64,000 bases of DNA from Symsagittifera roscoffensis (GCF_963678635.1 NC_087067.1:26233547-26297546), one strand, 5' to 3'; shown: positions 14,717 through 28,559, numbered from the stretch's first letter. Translations and numbers: made by a program. The notes: a model not told the origin generated them from the sequence alone.

Positions 14717-16822
14717 TAAAAAAAACACCATTCTAACGAAGAGTATCATCAAAAATTGGGATTTTTTGCTACTTTTCATTAACAATGGTTTCAGTTCCTT
14801 TAAATAAAACAAGTATGTTTTAAGGAAGATAATTCAAAACCGATAGCGGAATAGCCGGAAAAAATTGAATGGTAGCGCGCCTGCATGCTTAAGTGATGGT
14901 TTTTTTAGTAAGAAAAAATTAAGATTCTCAAATAAAAATCAGAAAAGCTCAAAACTTGCAGGCAATATTTTGAAAAAATCGACCAGAAAAAAAATAATTT
15001 TTCTTTAAAAGTTGAGAATTAAGAACCAACGAAAAGTTTGAGATTTTTTGTATCCTTTGTACAAACTCTAATATTTGATGGCTGGGATTAAAATGTGGGG
15101 AATTTGTGCGAATAAAAAAAGCCTCTTTTTTGTCATACGAAAATCCAACTTTTTTGTTTTACTGCAAAATATCGACTTAATTCAAGCAAAGTCGCAACAA
15201 TACTCTGTGAGTCGCGTAAAGTCATGATAAAGTTCGAGTGCGCAAAGACGTGTCACACATTTTTAGAGTTGTGGCATGCCTGCAATTGGACGAGAGAGTT
15301 TCGAGTCCTTTTTTGAATTGCAATAGAGGCAAACTATCTATCAACTAATCATTAGTACACACAACTAACCATTTGACAGCCAACATAAATTTTGTAAAAC
15401 CTCAGAAAGTTCCTTTCAAGACTGATCTATAAATGATAGAAGTTGCCTAGAAATGTTATTTGAAAAAAGCATTATGCAAACGAAATCAGAAATCATTGTC
15501 ATTGAACAAAAGAATTTCTAAGGTTACAAAAAAATTCCTTGTCTTCGGAATCCACTCACAAAAACAACTTGTCGGCATTCACAGACAAAAAACTCTAAAA
15601 CACGAAAAAGATACTTTCGCGGAAACCAGAGACGTGAAAGCACAATTTTGTGCTTAGTTAAAAAACTAAGCTTGGCGTCATAATGGCGTTGAAACCTTGC
15701 ACGTCCTATAAAAATTATAACGCGGCTAGTTTTCGACTTGCCATATTTTGTTGAAGGTAGTCGTACGTATAATTATATTTCAATTGAAATTCACGCTATT
15801 TCGGTGATGATGTTAGACTGAAGTGAAAGTTTCAAGTGAATTCAATCGTTTTGATTTAATATCACAGTTATAGCTTATGAGAATTACATTTTGGACAGAA
15901 AAAACAGTAACAGTACAATAGGTTGCGATAATTTTACAGCTTAAATATCGATTTTGCCAAAAGGAGGCTTAATTGTTGAGTTTTTTCAGAATTTTATGCA
16001 AAAACCGTCGTATAGGGGTTAAAACCTGAATTTTAAGACAGCTTTTATACATCTTTCCTTCTTTTGCAAATTTTAAATAGTGAAGCAAATAAAAACTTGA
16101 AAGTTGTTTAGTTTTAAGCTTTCAGTAATTACTTGACAGTGGACATTGGTTTGAGGGACTCGGAATTTCCTTTCTCAAGGTTCGAGAATGTTGTTTGTAT
16201 ACATAGGGTCTTTATGGTTTTTTTTGAGAAGCTCCCGAAATCAATTCGTTCAACCTAAAAAGAGTTGCCGTTTCTCATTTTCCTTCAAAAAAACGTAGAA
16301 TCACCAGTAACTTCAGCCAATGATTTCACCCCTATCGATTAAAAAACAAACATTTGCAAAAATCCACTTATTTTGAAAGATATTTTGAAAGATATATTTT
16401 AAAAGATATTCTTGCTCAAATTTTTTTTTAATGATTTCTACCTTTTCTTGCTGCATATGACTGTAATTGGACTATCGCACCATTCTTCTATTTGCACAAC
16501 TTACAGATGTAGTTATTTATATTTCCATAAAATAAAGATGAAAATATGGTTCAAAGTGGGGGCAAAATAAAATTGTAGAGCTATAAATTTCAACCGTTTT
16601 TACTTTTGCTTCGCTGTTTTCCAGTACTAGCCAAAATGGGAGCTTTTGTATGTTTTGAATGAGTTATATTGAACTGATTTTACAGTTTTGCGAAGAAATA
16701 TAACAAAAAAAAACGTTATATCTTTTTGTATAAAATCAATTCTTCAAAAAAACAAAAAAAAACAATTAATCTCTGTTTCAAAAAAGTTCAAGTAGTTTTG
16801 ATTTCATTTCAAACTTATTTCA

Positions 16823-17360
16823 AACAAGACTGCTCGTATCAGGGCTAAGCCCGGAATGTCCCGATCGCCTTTTAAAGTTTATGGAACAGCAATAACATTA
16901 AAAAATTAAGTGTAATAAAACAAAATGAATTTTTTTTTTGTAAAATTTGAAAATTTGATGAAGATCATCCCCCCACACGCCATATAAAGTACAAAAGGTT
17001 AGATTTTGCTCTTTGTAACAAATCAGTTATGGCAAATAAGCTTTTTTAAACCAATTTGGAACGATTTCTAAGACGGATTAAATCTCCGCTTAAGCGTTAA
17101 TAGCGCGAAATATATCGCGCGTTAATTGTCCCAAATTGGCCAAAATGGCAATCTGTAAACCCCCATAACTTTACGAAAAATGATCACAGGCGAAATATCT
17201 TTTCAATTTTGAGCTCAGGACAACAATAACTTTTGGAATGATATAAAAAAAAATTCCGTCAAAAATGGCTAGTTAAGAAGTCGAAATTTGTCTGAAGGAA
17301 AAAAAAAAACCCCGAGCACAAATACTCCGTTACTTTCGCATCGAAAGTCGGAACAATGAG
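16823..17360 (+). repeat. R1 interspersed repeat, copy a
   Basis: This is the clearest complete copy and defines the family. It begins AACAAGACTGCTCGTATCAG followed by a GC-rich hairpin (CAGGGC / GCCCGG). The middle has the inverted motif GCGCGAAATATATCGCGC, then TTGTCCCAAATTGGCCAAAA and AACCCCCATAACTTTACG. It ends near GTCGGAACAATGAG. No coding sequence, poly-A tail or tRNA-like promoter is visible. Confidence 0.75.
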
Positions 17361-20300
17361 TATTTCAATGTGGAAAGAAACAGCACAATGGGGTGAGATA
17401 ATAATCCTAATTCAAATATCAATTTCACGTAGCGGTGGCTATAATTTGAATTTAACTAAAATTTAAAGCAAAACTTGTAGTATATTGCTTAAGTCTTGAG
17501 TACTACGACTTCCTTATTACTTCTCCTTATAACACCGTTTTTCGTTTAGTTTTCACTGAAAGACAATTTTTCTATCAAATTATGGCACAACAGAATTATA
17601 TATATTTACAAATTTTGATCTTTCTAATTTATTTCGAGCTTAGTCAACTATTTTTACCATTTTCATAAAAAGACATACAAAAAAACTGTATATCAGTTTT
17701 TTATAAGAAAAGAGAGAATCTTCATTTTGAAAAGTTCAGGGGTTGAAAAAATGTCATGCAACAAATAGAGACAATAAACTTGATGATATTTGGGGAGTTT
17801 TTGTAAAAATTCATTCTGGACTACGCTTAAGACAAAAATACATAAAATTTTCCCCTTGTTTGTTTGAATACAGATGTGAACCTGCGATAAAAAAATAGAA
17901 CTAATTTTCATTCATCTCATTTATATTTTTTTTCTATCAAAAAGTTCTTATCAAACAATTTTTATACTTGAAAATTGTATGATTAGACTTTTCTCATCCA
18001 AAATTGAAATGCAATTTTTTTATGGTCACAAAGCTACAAACCAGTCAAGCAGACGGAAAAATTGTAATGAAAACTGTATGATCAAAATGTTTTCATACAC
18101 TCAATGTATGAAAGTGTAGGATAGGCATTTACTCAAAAAATAGTATGAAAACTGTATGATCAGCATTATAGTGCCAATTATTAAACAATTTTCAGTCAAT
18201 GAGGATACCCGCGGCTCTCTAAAAGTCCCACTAGCTACGACTATCAATCAATACTATCAATAAATCGATGGGGTCGCGTCGATCCAGCCGTAGGTAGGAA
18301 TCCTTCAGACTTGTGCTTTCGAAACTTACCCATTAAACTGAACAATGAAGCAATCACTAGCATTTTATAAGATAGCAGGGGCGGTGCCATAATAACAAAT
18401 ACAGAATTAAATCCGAATTAAATCCGAGTAGTCTGAAACTAATAGCCGCAATGAATTTTGGCTATTATTTTTTCAATAGAAGCGGAAGGTAATATTTAAT
18501 AACAATGATGACGTCAAACTGCTTTACAATTTGTCAATGGTAACAGTAATTTGAGAGGGGAAATTTAATTGCTCTCCCATTAACTTGATCAGAAAAGCTG
18601 CTATTTTTATATCTTGTTTTTGCTATCAAACGACAGTCTTTTTATTCAGCGAGGTTCGAAAACACAAAAAAAAAACATTTAATTGCCTTTAAAAATCTAA
18701 AATGATTGGGTCTAAAAAATAGAAAGTCTAATGGAACCAAGAAATAAAGAGGATAAATTAGAATTATTTTCGTGTGGAAATAGTGCTGTTTAAAATATTG
18801 GGGAGAGGGGAAGCATCCTTATTCGTATAGATCGATCACCAGTCTACTTCGTGTGTATTTATGATTGATGGTCGGTCGCTTTCTAGTATTCACCGGTCGC
18901 ATTTATGATACCCCCCGTGGCTTTTAAGGAAAATCGGGCCGGTTTTTGGAGACTTTGAGAGATAATTTTCATTTGCGTCAGGTGAAATAAAAATAATCGA
19001 GGTTATAATGTGTGCACTTTTTTGTAAAAGTTTAGGAATAAGAATTATTAGTTGCAATAAACATTATGGGATTTGAAATTTGCAGCGATAATCGCATTTT
19101 GGCACATTTGTAAAGTAAAATAATGGCTGTTCAATACCAATTTTTTCAATTTTCACTGCATTTGAACGAAAAGGCAACCAAAATGAAAAACAATACACCA
19201 GTTTTGTGAACCTCGCGTATGTGCTAATACCTTCACCCTGCTCAATTTTGTTTTCCAATTTTGGAAAGATTAAGATTTTTATCAAACGGGAGCACGTCTC
19301 ATTTTGCAGTGACGGTTCCTTGAACAATTCAACGGAAGAACGGAAGATTCGAATACTGTTTATCAATAATTCATAACATCGGGGACGCCAAAATCGTGAG
19401 AGCGACGGATTAACAATTCATTACAGACGAAACAAGAGAAAGAAAATCCTCTTCATGTTAAATCTGATTTAAATATGTCAAATTTGACATTGCGAATATT
19501 GGGAAGATTTTTTCGCATTTAGACTTCAGGTATAAAATAGAAAAAAAGACTAGGAAGTAATAAATGAACCGGTTAGCATTTAATAAAACCCAAGTGTGTT
19601 TCGTTAAACAACTTTTTTTGGTCACGCGAAAGACCAATGGGATGAAACGGGATGTTAGTTTTGATTAATGGTAAACAAAGGTGGTATGAAAAAACAAATA
19701 AATGCATAGTCTGCATTTAATCAAGTAAAAACCTCCCATATTATTCGGCTTACTTAGTAAATGCCCTCAAACAATTGCCTTAATAACAAAACCGTTCAAG
19801 CTATTGTACTCTCTGGATGATTTTCGAAATTTGAATAGAAAAAAAATACCTAAAAATTTCAGCAATAAATTATCAGAAGCATAATCATGCTTTATCAGAA
19901 TAAATAAAAAATCAATTTACTTTTGTATTGATTCAAAGTGAAGAAAAAATGGCGAACAATGAAAAAGATTAAAGGCGAACTGGGAGCAAAACTGAATTCT
20001 AAATAAAAGAGTCAGCTTTGATTGTAAAAAATATTGAGAGGCAATTCTGACGGCAATAAAAATATAGGTGCAAAATAGTCTCTTCTCATCAGTTTGGAAT
20101 TTCAAAATAATTGACTGCCTAAAAGGATAAATTTTATGCGAAAATGAAAAAGGATTGAAAATAAAGGCACTGGATGGCATTTGGTCGACAGTTTGGCTCT
20201 TAGTTGGGCATTGAATGCGAGTGAAAAACCACCACAATTAGTGGGCACAAAAAGTCCGCCTGCAATCAAATTATAACAAAAAAAGCTCAAATAAAGACAT

Positions 20301-20795
20301 CTGCCGAAGAACAAAAATTTAGCCTGTTTTTTATCATGTTAATTCATAGTTGACAACAGTACCGCATAAAAGTGGTGAAAGAAAGTGAGGATTCAGGGAT
20401 TTGACAATCTGGCGCTCAAAAAGACCATGATCGACCAAAATCAAATTTTTTCTATAGTGCCTTCGGATTAAATATACACAAAATTTTAGAATGGACTGCG
20501 TGCTTACAAAACGCTATTTTTGTATCAAACCTTCCAAAAACTGGCCTGTTTTGTATTTAAAATTTCGCCTCCAGCGTAGAAAATTTTGGAAAAATACTCT
20601 TTCTATACTGTTTTGTGGAAGCTTTGAAATTCAATTTGGTTTACAAAAAAAAATTCTACGAAAATAGTCTCTTGTCTCTTTGGGAAAGCTGAGTGAAATC
20701 TAGCAGCCATACTTAAATTAAATAGAGCAATAATGTGCTCAAAAAATTTTCGGTCGCTTTACTCACTTCAAAAATCCGACAACAAAATTAATTAA

Positions 20796-21608
20796 ATCTG
20801 CTCGTATCAGGACGAAGCCCTGAGTTTCCGACAACCCTTTGATTTGTATGTAGTTCTCTTCATTTAGATTTTTCATTCAAAAAACAACTACACAATTTTG
20901 AAAAATTTTCCCGCACACGCAATGCTAACTACAAACTGTTAAAAATAAAAACTCTGAGGCTCTAATAACTCCAAAATTTTGCTTCAACTCAGTTTGGAAC
21001 TACTCTTGAGCCGCGTTAAATCGCCACTGTTAATAGTGCAAAACATATCGCGCAAAAATTTTCTATATTAGCCTATATATGAATTTTCAACCCCCATATT
21101 CTTATGAAAAGTAGTCATTGGCAGGGTATGATTTAGGAGGGCGGGCGGGCGTATGGGCGTACGACTATCTTCTTAAAGATTCGACTCCTCGCCAACCAAA
21201 GGGTCCCCCTTTGTACTATTTTATAACATCCACTTTAGGCCGACCAACACTAACAATTTTTCAAAAGGAGCTTTTGAAATTTGTGAGCGGCGCAAAATTT
21301 TGGTCAAAATGAGGCCTTTATAGTGTTCTGGGAGCGCTAGGAAAATTAATTTTGTTCAAGCTAAATGAAAAAAAGTAGACAAAATTTTCGAATTATTTTT
21401 GAAAATCCGTCCATCCCTTTGAGAAAATCCTAGACCCGCCCCTGATCAATGGTGAAACAACCTTTTAATTTTGAGCTTTGCAGGATCTTTTGAGGCGGTA
21501 CAAACCACTCCGTTCAAAAAATGCTATTTAAAAGCCAAAATTTGCCTAAAGAAAAAGCCACACTGAACACAAATATTTCAGCATTTCGTCGCAAGTTGGA
21601 TCAATAAG
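20796..21608 (+). repeat. R1 interspersed repeat, copy b, split by R2
   Basis: It starts ATCTGCTCGTATCAGG, keeps the AACATATCGCGC and AACCCCCATATTCTTATGA landmarks, and resumes after a 323-bp insertion at 21122-21444 with the TTTTAATTTTGAGCTTTG stretch. Without the insert it is about 490 bp, the size of copy a. Confidence 0.75.
21122..21444. mobile_element. R2 hAT-like non-autonomous element, complete
   Basis: This 323-bp element starts CAGGGTATGATTTAGGAGGG and ends GAAAATCCTAGACCCGCCCC TG, whose complement is CAGGGGCGGGTCTAGGATTT. The flanks GTCATTGG (21114-21121) and ATCAATGG (21445-21452) match at 6 of 8 bases. A CAGGG-type end with an 8-bp target duplication is typical of hAT transposons. 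There is no transposase frame. R1 copy b continues on both sides, so R2 inserted later. Confidence 0.8.
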
Positions 21609-23075
21609 TTAAAGAGAAATGCAGGAACGTTTATATAAATTTTTTCGGCTCTTTTTCCCAGTAAACTAGAAATATACCATCTAAAAATTAAATAACGAAA
21701 CAGGGCAACTTCTGCTGCAAGGTTTCGATTGATAACTTTGCAAAAATTATATTATAGTTCTGGTAGATTGCTGAGCAACATCACTATTTGTTCAAAAAAG
21801 GAGCAAATTTCAAAAAAAAAAATTGTTAATAATTGAATTTTTTAATAATATAGATTCCAATCTTTTGCTTTTGATTTTGTTCTAATTTGGTAATAAAGGA
21901 ATGATTTAAAAATAGCTTGCTATTAGTTGTATGTCAATTGATAACGGAAAGAAAGGCGGGATATGAAAAATTTAAAATGTAAATCCAGGTTAGAGTTTTT
22001 AAAAGAATGTAGGTTATGTAGCATCAACTGAAAATGAGTTAATAAAAAGGTAACTATGGCTAGCTAGAGCGTGGAAAAAGGTTTCTGAACATGTGGATTG
22101 ATTAACGTAACGGGGGGTCGAGATTGTAAGATGGAGGAATCAATAGTATTTGATGAAAACGCACCCAATAAACCCAAATTGCGCAGCGTCTTATAACTCA
22201 ATGCTCTCTTATCATCAAGATTAACCCAATTTTATATAAAAATAGGCGTGAATAGCGTAATAAAACTTAAGTGGTAAAAAAAATGAAGCCTCAAGCAGAA
22301 ATATTATCTGAACTCACCAATTATTTTGCCCAATTTTCCTTAATTTTTCCATCAAAATATGATTGTTCACGCAAAATGTATCAAAAAACTCATTTAAACA
22401 AGAAATAATTATTTTCAAAATTATTATAATTAATCACAAACTAGAGAAAAGTAAAATAACAATTTTTAAAGCCGTTTAGAAAATGAAACTGATTAGTTGA
22501 ACTGCGATAAATAAAACTGATTGGAGCAAAGAAGTTTTTTAAAATTGCTTTAAAAAAATCTATAAAATTTTTTGCAATGAAGACGGACGTTTCAAATAAT
22601 AATGATAGGTCCAATTGAAGGAAAAAATTTCCGAAAAGAATATTTGAACAAAAGGTTTTGACAACATGACATGTTATTGCAGCCGAATAAATAAAAGGGT
22701 TATATTTTTCTCTCACAGTTGCCATTTATTTTCTTAAGGCCCTTTTTCCACTGTTAGAAAATTCTTTCGTTATGAAAACGACGCACACCTTGAAACAGGA
22801 AAAAAAGAAAGTGTATTCTAAAAATGACCAATGTTGGTGAAAAAATATTTAGTTCAATTATTTTTACTGCTTACAATATTACTATCTAAGCATTATGGAC
22901 TATTTATACATTCCATGTTTACTGCAAAATAAACCGCGCCCCATATTTCAAGCTAAATATAATAGTTACTTCAAATTAGTTACTTCATTGTTACTTCAAA
23001 TTAGGCTGTGTCCCATATTTCTAGTTAACGATTTTTGAACTAAAACAATTAAATTGGCTTTAAAATGCAGTCCGA

Positions 23076-23303
23076 CGGAACATTCAAAACTTTGCCATAA
23101 TATACGAGCAGTCTTCGTCGAGTTTGAATGTCACGCATCTGAACAGTTTCGTTCAAGAACTGAAAAAAGGGAACTTCTTCTTGTAAAAAACGCATTTGCG
23201 AGGATGCGCATTTTTTCTTAGTTTTGAATAGAACCGTTAGATGCGTGACATTCGAACTCAAACAAGACTGCTCGTATACCATTGCGAAGCCTTGAATGTT
23301 CCG
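23076..23303. repeat. Foldback built on R1 ends
   Basis: Two 63-bp inverted arms, 23076-23138 and 23241-23303, agree at about 53 of 63 positions around a 102-bp spacer. Both arms hold the R1 terminal motif (GACTGCTCGTAT and its complement ATACGAGCAGTC). They extend about 20 bp outside it to the shared ATGCGTGACATTC. Confidence 0.8.
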
Positions 23304-23868
23304 TTTTGAGTACATTTTATGCCCAACTTGGAAGTTTTTAAGTACAAAAAGAGACTGGCTTAATAAAAAACCAGTATTTTGACTCAATTTAGGTTGGAGC
23401 GCTTACGCGTGATAGTTATCGTTTAGAAGCATCGTACCGTTCAAAAACTAACCATAGTCTCACATAGAAGTCAGACAACAAAGTTTTCAAGTAGTTATCT
23501 CAATTTTATCAATCATATGATAATTGAGATAGTTCAATTTTAAAGAAAACTTTAGATGCAAATCTAACAAAAAAAAAATTTCAAAATTTTTTCTCATCCA
23601 CTTGAAGTTCTTCAAGTAGGAATCAATTTGTCTGACGGGATCATACATTTAACGAGCTTTTGAATGGAACTCAACAAAAACGGCTGGATTATACGTCTAA
23701 ACGAGTACCCGCTTGTTATAAGAACGCAATATATTGCGCTTTAATTATCCCAAACTGCAGCAAACTAGCAATTTTCAAACCCCCATAATCGTACGAAAAT
23801 TGATACCAATAAAAAATTGGGCCAAACAAAAAAATTACGTTTTCTTCGAAAATCGGAAATATAATGTT
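23261..23868 (+). repeat. R1 interspersed repeat, copy c
   Basis: It starts AACAAGACTGCTCGTATACC. Further in it has GAACGCAATATATTGCG, AATTATCCCAAACTGC and AACCCCCATAATCGTACGA, and it ends near GAAAATCGGAAATATAATG. Its hairpin end also forms the right arm of the foldback at 23076-23303. Confidence 0.7.
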
Positions 23869-24589
23869 GCCTCTGTTATGCATGAAAAATCATATTTCAC
23901 AAATTGTTATTTTCTCATTGTTTGCTGAGCTTTATTTTCTCTTCCTAGTTCAATTTACCTCCCGTATACACTCCGCCCACATTTACACCCACCCTCCACC
24001 ATTTACGAGGTAATTGGGTAACTATGGAAGGGGGTAAATTGGGGGGGGGGGGGACAATCGGTTTCGTTTGCCTAAATTCGCAACAATATTGGATTATAAT
24101 GACAAAATTTAGACGTTTTTTCTTTTATCTATTGAACACTCCAGTACGGGTATGCATAAATCTGGAAAAAAAACTGACTTACAAGATCATAGAAGATGAT
24201 TTTTATTGCTGGTATTTGACAAAAATTGAGGATTTTTGCAAACTTTTTGATCATTTTTGTCACAAAATAATCATTATTTGTAAAGCTAACAAAATGTGCG
24301 TTTTAACAACCAAAATCTCAATTTTTCTAATGAAGTACTCGATCAACCTATGAAAAATACTATTGATTTTAAAAATCTAAAATTTAGATCTGAAACTCGT
24401 TGGATTTAATGAATCTTTTCTATTAGGGGCAAAAATTTTGCACGATTAAACTGACAATTTCATACAACACAAAAAGGGAAAATTACCAACAAAAAATTAC
24501 AACAGTATGCAAGCTTTAATTTTCCTCGCATAACCACTTTTGTGCCCTATTTTAAGAAAACAATGTAGCTTTTTAAGCTTTTGAGAACA

Positions 24590-24700
24590 GTTCCGGGCTA
24601 AGTAAAGTTGATTCGCCTTCAAACGCGGCTCATGGTCGGCCTCAATCCACCCATCTTGCGCCTGAGGCGGAGAGATAGCCGCAACCAATTAGTCTTAAAG
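24590..24700. other. GC-richer island, unidentified
   Basis: About 110 bases around AACGCGGCTCATGGTCGGCC and CTTGCGCCTGAGGCGG are much GC-richer than the surroundings. Frames are open on both strands, but none shows a recognisable family or good splice sites. It may be a fossil exon or a fragment of a mobile element. Confidence 0.35.
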
Positions 24701-25675
24701 GCCACTCCTCATAAACTCATATTTTACTCAGAAAAGGTAACTTCAATAAAAGAGTCCGAGAAAAAACAGTTACAAGGTTATCTTACAAGATTTAAAGGCA
24801 CGGAGAACTTTTTGTCGTAGACAATTTTTTAAAATATTTTCATTGAAAAGAAATTGTTGAAATTTAATGTCCTAACTTTTAGTCCATAAAATGTTTGGCT
24901 TATAAAGTTTCATATGTTCCAGAATCATGTTCTAAATTTTATAGGCTTTTCAATAATTGACTTGTTAAACTTTTTTCAGAATTTTTAAACGAATTTACAC
25001 GATAGACCTTAGATTTCGACTATGTAAGCACGATTGAATTTTGAATAAACATTCGATTTGGAAGTCCGGCCAGAAACCATTTCTATGTTGCGTAAATTGC
25101 AGAAATAAAAAAAATAGTTAAAACATATAAAGTCATAATTCTAGAAGAACAAAAAAAATTACATGAAGTGAAAGTTTTTAGAAAAATTCTGAACATACTT
25201 TGGACAAATATTTGTTTGGGCAGTTGGTATATGTGTAAACACAAAGAAGAAGTGTTGTATTCGGGAGAGGCGTGCAGGTTGATAAAATGGGTTGGTCGGC
25301 CACACGGTTATCTCAATACTAAAATACTAATCCGATCGACAAATTGATCGCCAGTGAATCTTTCCTGCTGTTGTTTTCTATTTTGCCCCCTTGGCGACTA
25401 ACAATCTACCGTTCAAGTAAATTTCACTTCTCACCGGAGATGAACTTTTCTCAGCTATTAGGAAAAGATATCGATGAATAAATACGCGTTCACGCCCTTT
25501 TGGGTCCCAATATTACTCGTTGAGTTGGCTACTTGTATCCGATAAAATAGAAATAAAGAAGGAAAAGGATTCCAATTTATAAGCAGTGAGATTTTTTTTT
25601 TAAAATTTATAGAAGCATATTGAGAGAAAAATATTTTCAATTTCATTTTTCCGAAAATTTTGAGAAGCTATAACT

Positions 25676-26760
25676 TTAACTGTTTTTTTTTTGTGTTCTA
25701 AAAAACAAAAAAAAAACAAACAGTAAAAACAAAATTTGAAACAAAAAAGTTAAAATCAGATCTTGAATCGAAAACAGTATAAACAAGAAGTTTAAAGCTA
25801 AGAGCCAGTGAAGGCCGTGCAGAAAATCAGTAATATTGCTGAGCTTTGATATGTCAAGAACAAAACGTTTTGATATGAAATACATTGGAAGAGAAATGAA
25901 TAAAACAATGAAATAGTCCAATCTGGATAGAATAAACATTCTTACCAGAAAAAGTTTTTTTTCAAATTTAGACAAGATTTTATTGAACAAAGTTAAAGTC
26001 GTCTGAACTGGAAATAACAACTTTGACCTATGTTTTGAAGGTTGTTGCCCAGCAGTACGCCAAGATTTTCACCGAGGAGCAACAGCGAAAAAGAAATTTC
26101 TTCCGTTTCGAGATTGGGCAATTGGGGGAATACTTTTTCGGTTGCTGCGGGCAATCGAAAATTTCGGTTTTTTCTCGACGTTGAAAACTAATCCAGTGGA
26201 AGTTTTTTAATTCAAGTACAACACTGTATCTATCATCGGCGTAAATTTGATACTCAGAGCAAGTTTTTTGTACGAAATTTTCAAGGGCTGACGTAATCTT
26301 TCGCTGCGTTGAGATTAAATTGGTTACTTGTTTTTTCTGATGTCTCTCGCCAAGTTATGAAACAAGCAGTTGCAGCGCAGAATCAAGATTTCATATGATA
26401 TTTTAGAGGATAGGCTCCAAGATTTTATAATTTATCGTATCGACTGCTGCCGATAACTCTAATGAAATCACTAGAGCAACTTTTTCCCTGCCCAAGGATT
26501 TCATTATATCAGAGACTGTTCTCAAAAACGCTGTTTCGGTTGATTGAAGTTTTTTGTGCGCATACTCCCTCGTGTCAAGCAATTTGCTTGTCGTCAAATA
26601 TTAGCTTAATTGGAGGTAAATCAGTCTCCCGAAAAAATGTTAGGGGCTTATATATGGATGAACTCTCCGGATTAGCGTTCAATTTCTTTAGTTTAGGAAT
26701 TAGAACTGTTTGTTTGAGCACTCTAGAAAAGACACCTAAATGAATTGATTCTTTTAACCC
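25676..26760 (-). mobile_element. Decayed CR1/L2-like LINE, reverse transcriptase region
   Basis: Fragments of a non-LTR reverse transcriptase lie in the right order on the minus strand but in shifting frames. First, around 26760-26600, is an ESIHLGVFSRVLKQ / IPKLKK segment, the counterpart of the usual LKxAxVxPLLKK. Next, at 26597-26403, come STETAFLRTVSDIM and VALVISLELSAAVDTINY, a degraded LDLSAAFDTVDH motif. The catalytic YADD is at 26243-26232, then a KTEI-like segment. Last, at 26020-25676, are LSRLDYFIVLFISLPMYFI and LHWLLALNFLF, matching SRLDYCNxLLxGLP and LHWLPVxxRI. Frameshifts and stops show it is dead. The endonuclease part, expected at higher coordinates, was not recognised. Confidence 0.82.
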
Positions 26761-28555
26761 CTGATGATGTTTCGTAGGGAAACAGATTTATATAGCCATC
26801 TGGTAAGCCTACTTTTTGCTTTGTTTATCAATAAATAATTTTTTTTGGTTTGTGACCAAATTGAATTGTCTTCAAGGAAAAATTTTTTGAAAAGATTCAG
26901 CCTATCTTATGACTGCTAGGCGATCTATTTAAATTGTTAGACAAATGAATATTTTAGCTTCGTAACGCAAACAATTTCGGGTGCCTACAATGAGACCCTA
27001 GTTGCTCCAACGAGGCAGCGAAACTATTGTGGCTTGCATCACATATAGTATTCGAGTATGTTCTTGTAAAACAGCCTGTTTCAGTACAACAATCTTCACT
27101 ATGTGCGTTTTGAGGTTTTCCAATGCAATTTGGCTGTTGGATGAACATATAACCACATTTTTTTCTGAAGGCCTTGTAAAAGTGCGGTAACTTTCGGACG
27201 CTCTGAAGAGACTCAATGGACAAAGTTAATTTCAACAAGGGTTGAAGGTTGGATGGAATCGCTCAGTTCTGCTTAACTAGCAAATGATCTGCTCCCCATC
27301 ACCGGAATTTTGCGGTTCAGCATTTCACATTAATAAGTTTTGGCGAAGTTAGTTTCATTAGTTTCAGCCCCTTGTTTCTGTAATGATTGAATATGTTTCG
27401 TACCATTGCGATATCGTGATTTTTTCCCGTGACTTTTTATACAGTCAAGATAACTCCAATAAAATTTTGCTTGTAGTCAAAATCACTGGAAATGAACACT
27501 AACGAAAACTTGAATTCGGTTGACATCGTCCTTAAAACTTACAACCGATTCTCAAATAAGTAAGTATCTATAAATGGGTTTCCTACCCAGTGGAAAAACA
27601 TTCCAATTGTTGCTAGTATACAGAGCCCAAAGCCGCAGGCAGAATGTCTACGCAAGGTATTTTGTCAAAAAAATGCGCCCCGCAACCTTATCTTGAATAA
27701 CAATATGAACTCTTCGTCCCCGTCTGTTTTGTCGAAAAAAATCTGCATGTACTGAAAAATAACAGCAAGCATTACTTTTTTTCTACTCTGCTGAAATACC
27801 GATGAAAATTATGCTGGATAGGTCTACCAGTCGGTCAAGGGTTTATTCTTTGCTTCCGCCGGTAATGGTTGTCTATAGTTTGGCACTAGATACTCATCAT
27901 CGCCTTCTGCCTTTGCTTGGACTAACTACAACCCCAGACAGGATTTGCGATCACAGCCATTGATTGATGGTCTCCGTTCTAATGATAACTTCCGCTGAAT
28001 ATCCATTCGACATTAAAATTGCTGTCATCTTTGTCATCAATTTCAAAGGATTGTTCCTGTTTTCCCGATGATAATTGTCATTCGGTCCCAATGGTTCCAC
28101 TTCCTACGTTCAATGCGTACGTTTTAAATCTGCTACCGTCGAAAATGATATCGCATACCGCTGTCAATGCATGTTCATGTAAGTTTTCCGTTAGTCTTCA
28201 ACAGAAGTTTTTGATTACGCTGAAAGGTTTTTGGTCTATTTTTCTTTAAGCGTATGGCTATAGCGATATAGTCATTCCAGCTGTCCGATTTGTTGGTTTA
28301 TAAAAATTGTGGCTTCTGCGATTCGCAGAGGATCTATGAAAAGCTATCTAGCCTGTCTAAGCATAGTCCGTTTCTCTTATTTTCCCTCACTCCAGACTGA
28401 TTTATTTTTGTTGAGGGTAGCTCTTTTTTGCTACTAAAGGCCGTTTTTTTTGCGTCTAGATCTTTCACGTGGTACCAATATTGCAGCCGTAATCGGTCAG
28501 GTTGTGGTAGACCTGAAGCTAGAGGTCACGTGAGAGCTCGTCCTCATTCACTATC
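26760..28555 (-). other. Possible 5' remainder of the LINE, unrecognised
   Basis: This sequence is somewhat GC-richer than the typical intron and lies where the LINE's linker and endonuclease would be. I could not find an endonuclease motif in any frame. It may be the decayed LINE or unrelated sequence. Confidence 0.25.
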
Positions 28556-28559
28556 ATTG

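Noticed and set aside
18379-18400. R2 end at CAGGGGCGGTGCC
   Set aside because: Only the first nine bases match the R2 terminus; the following sequence does not.
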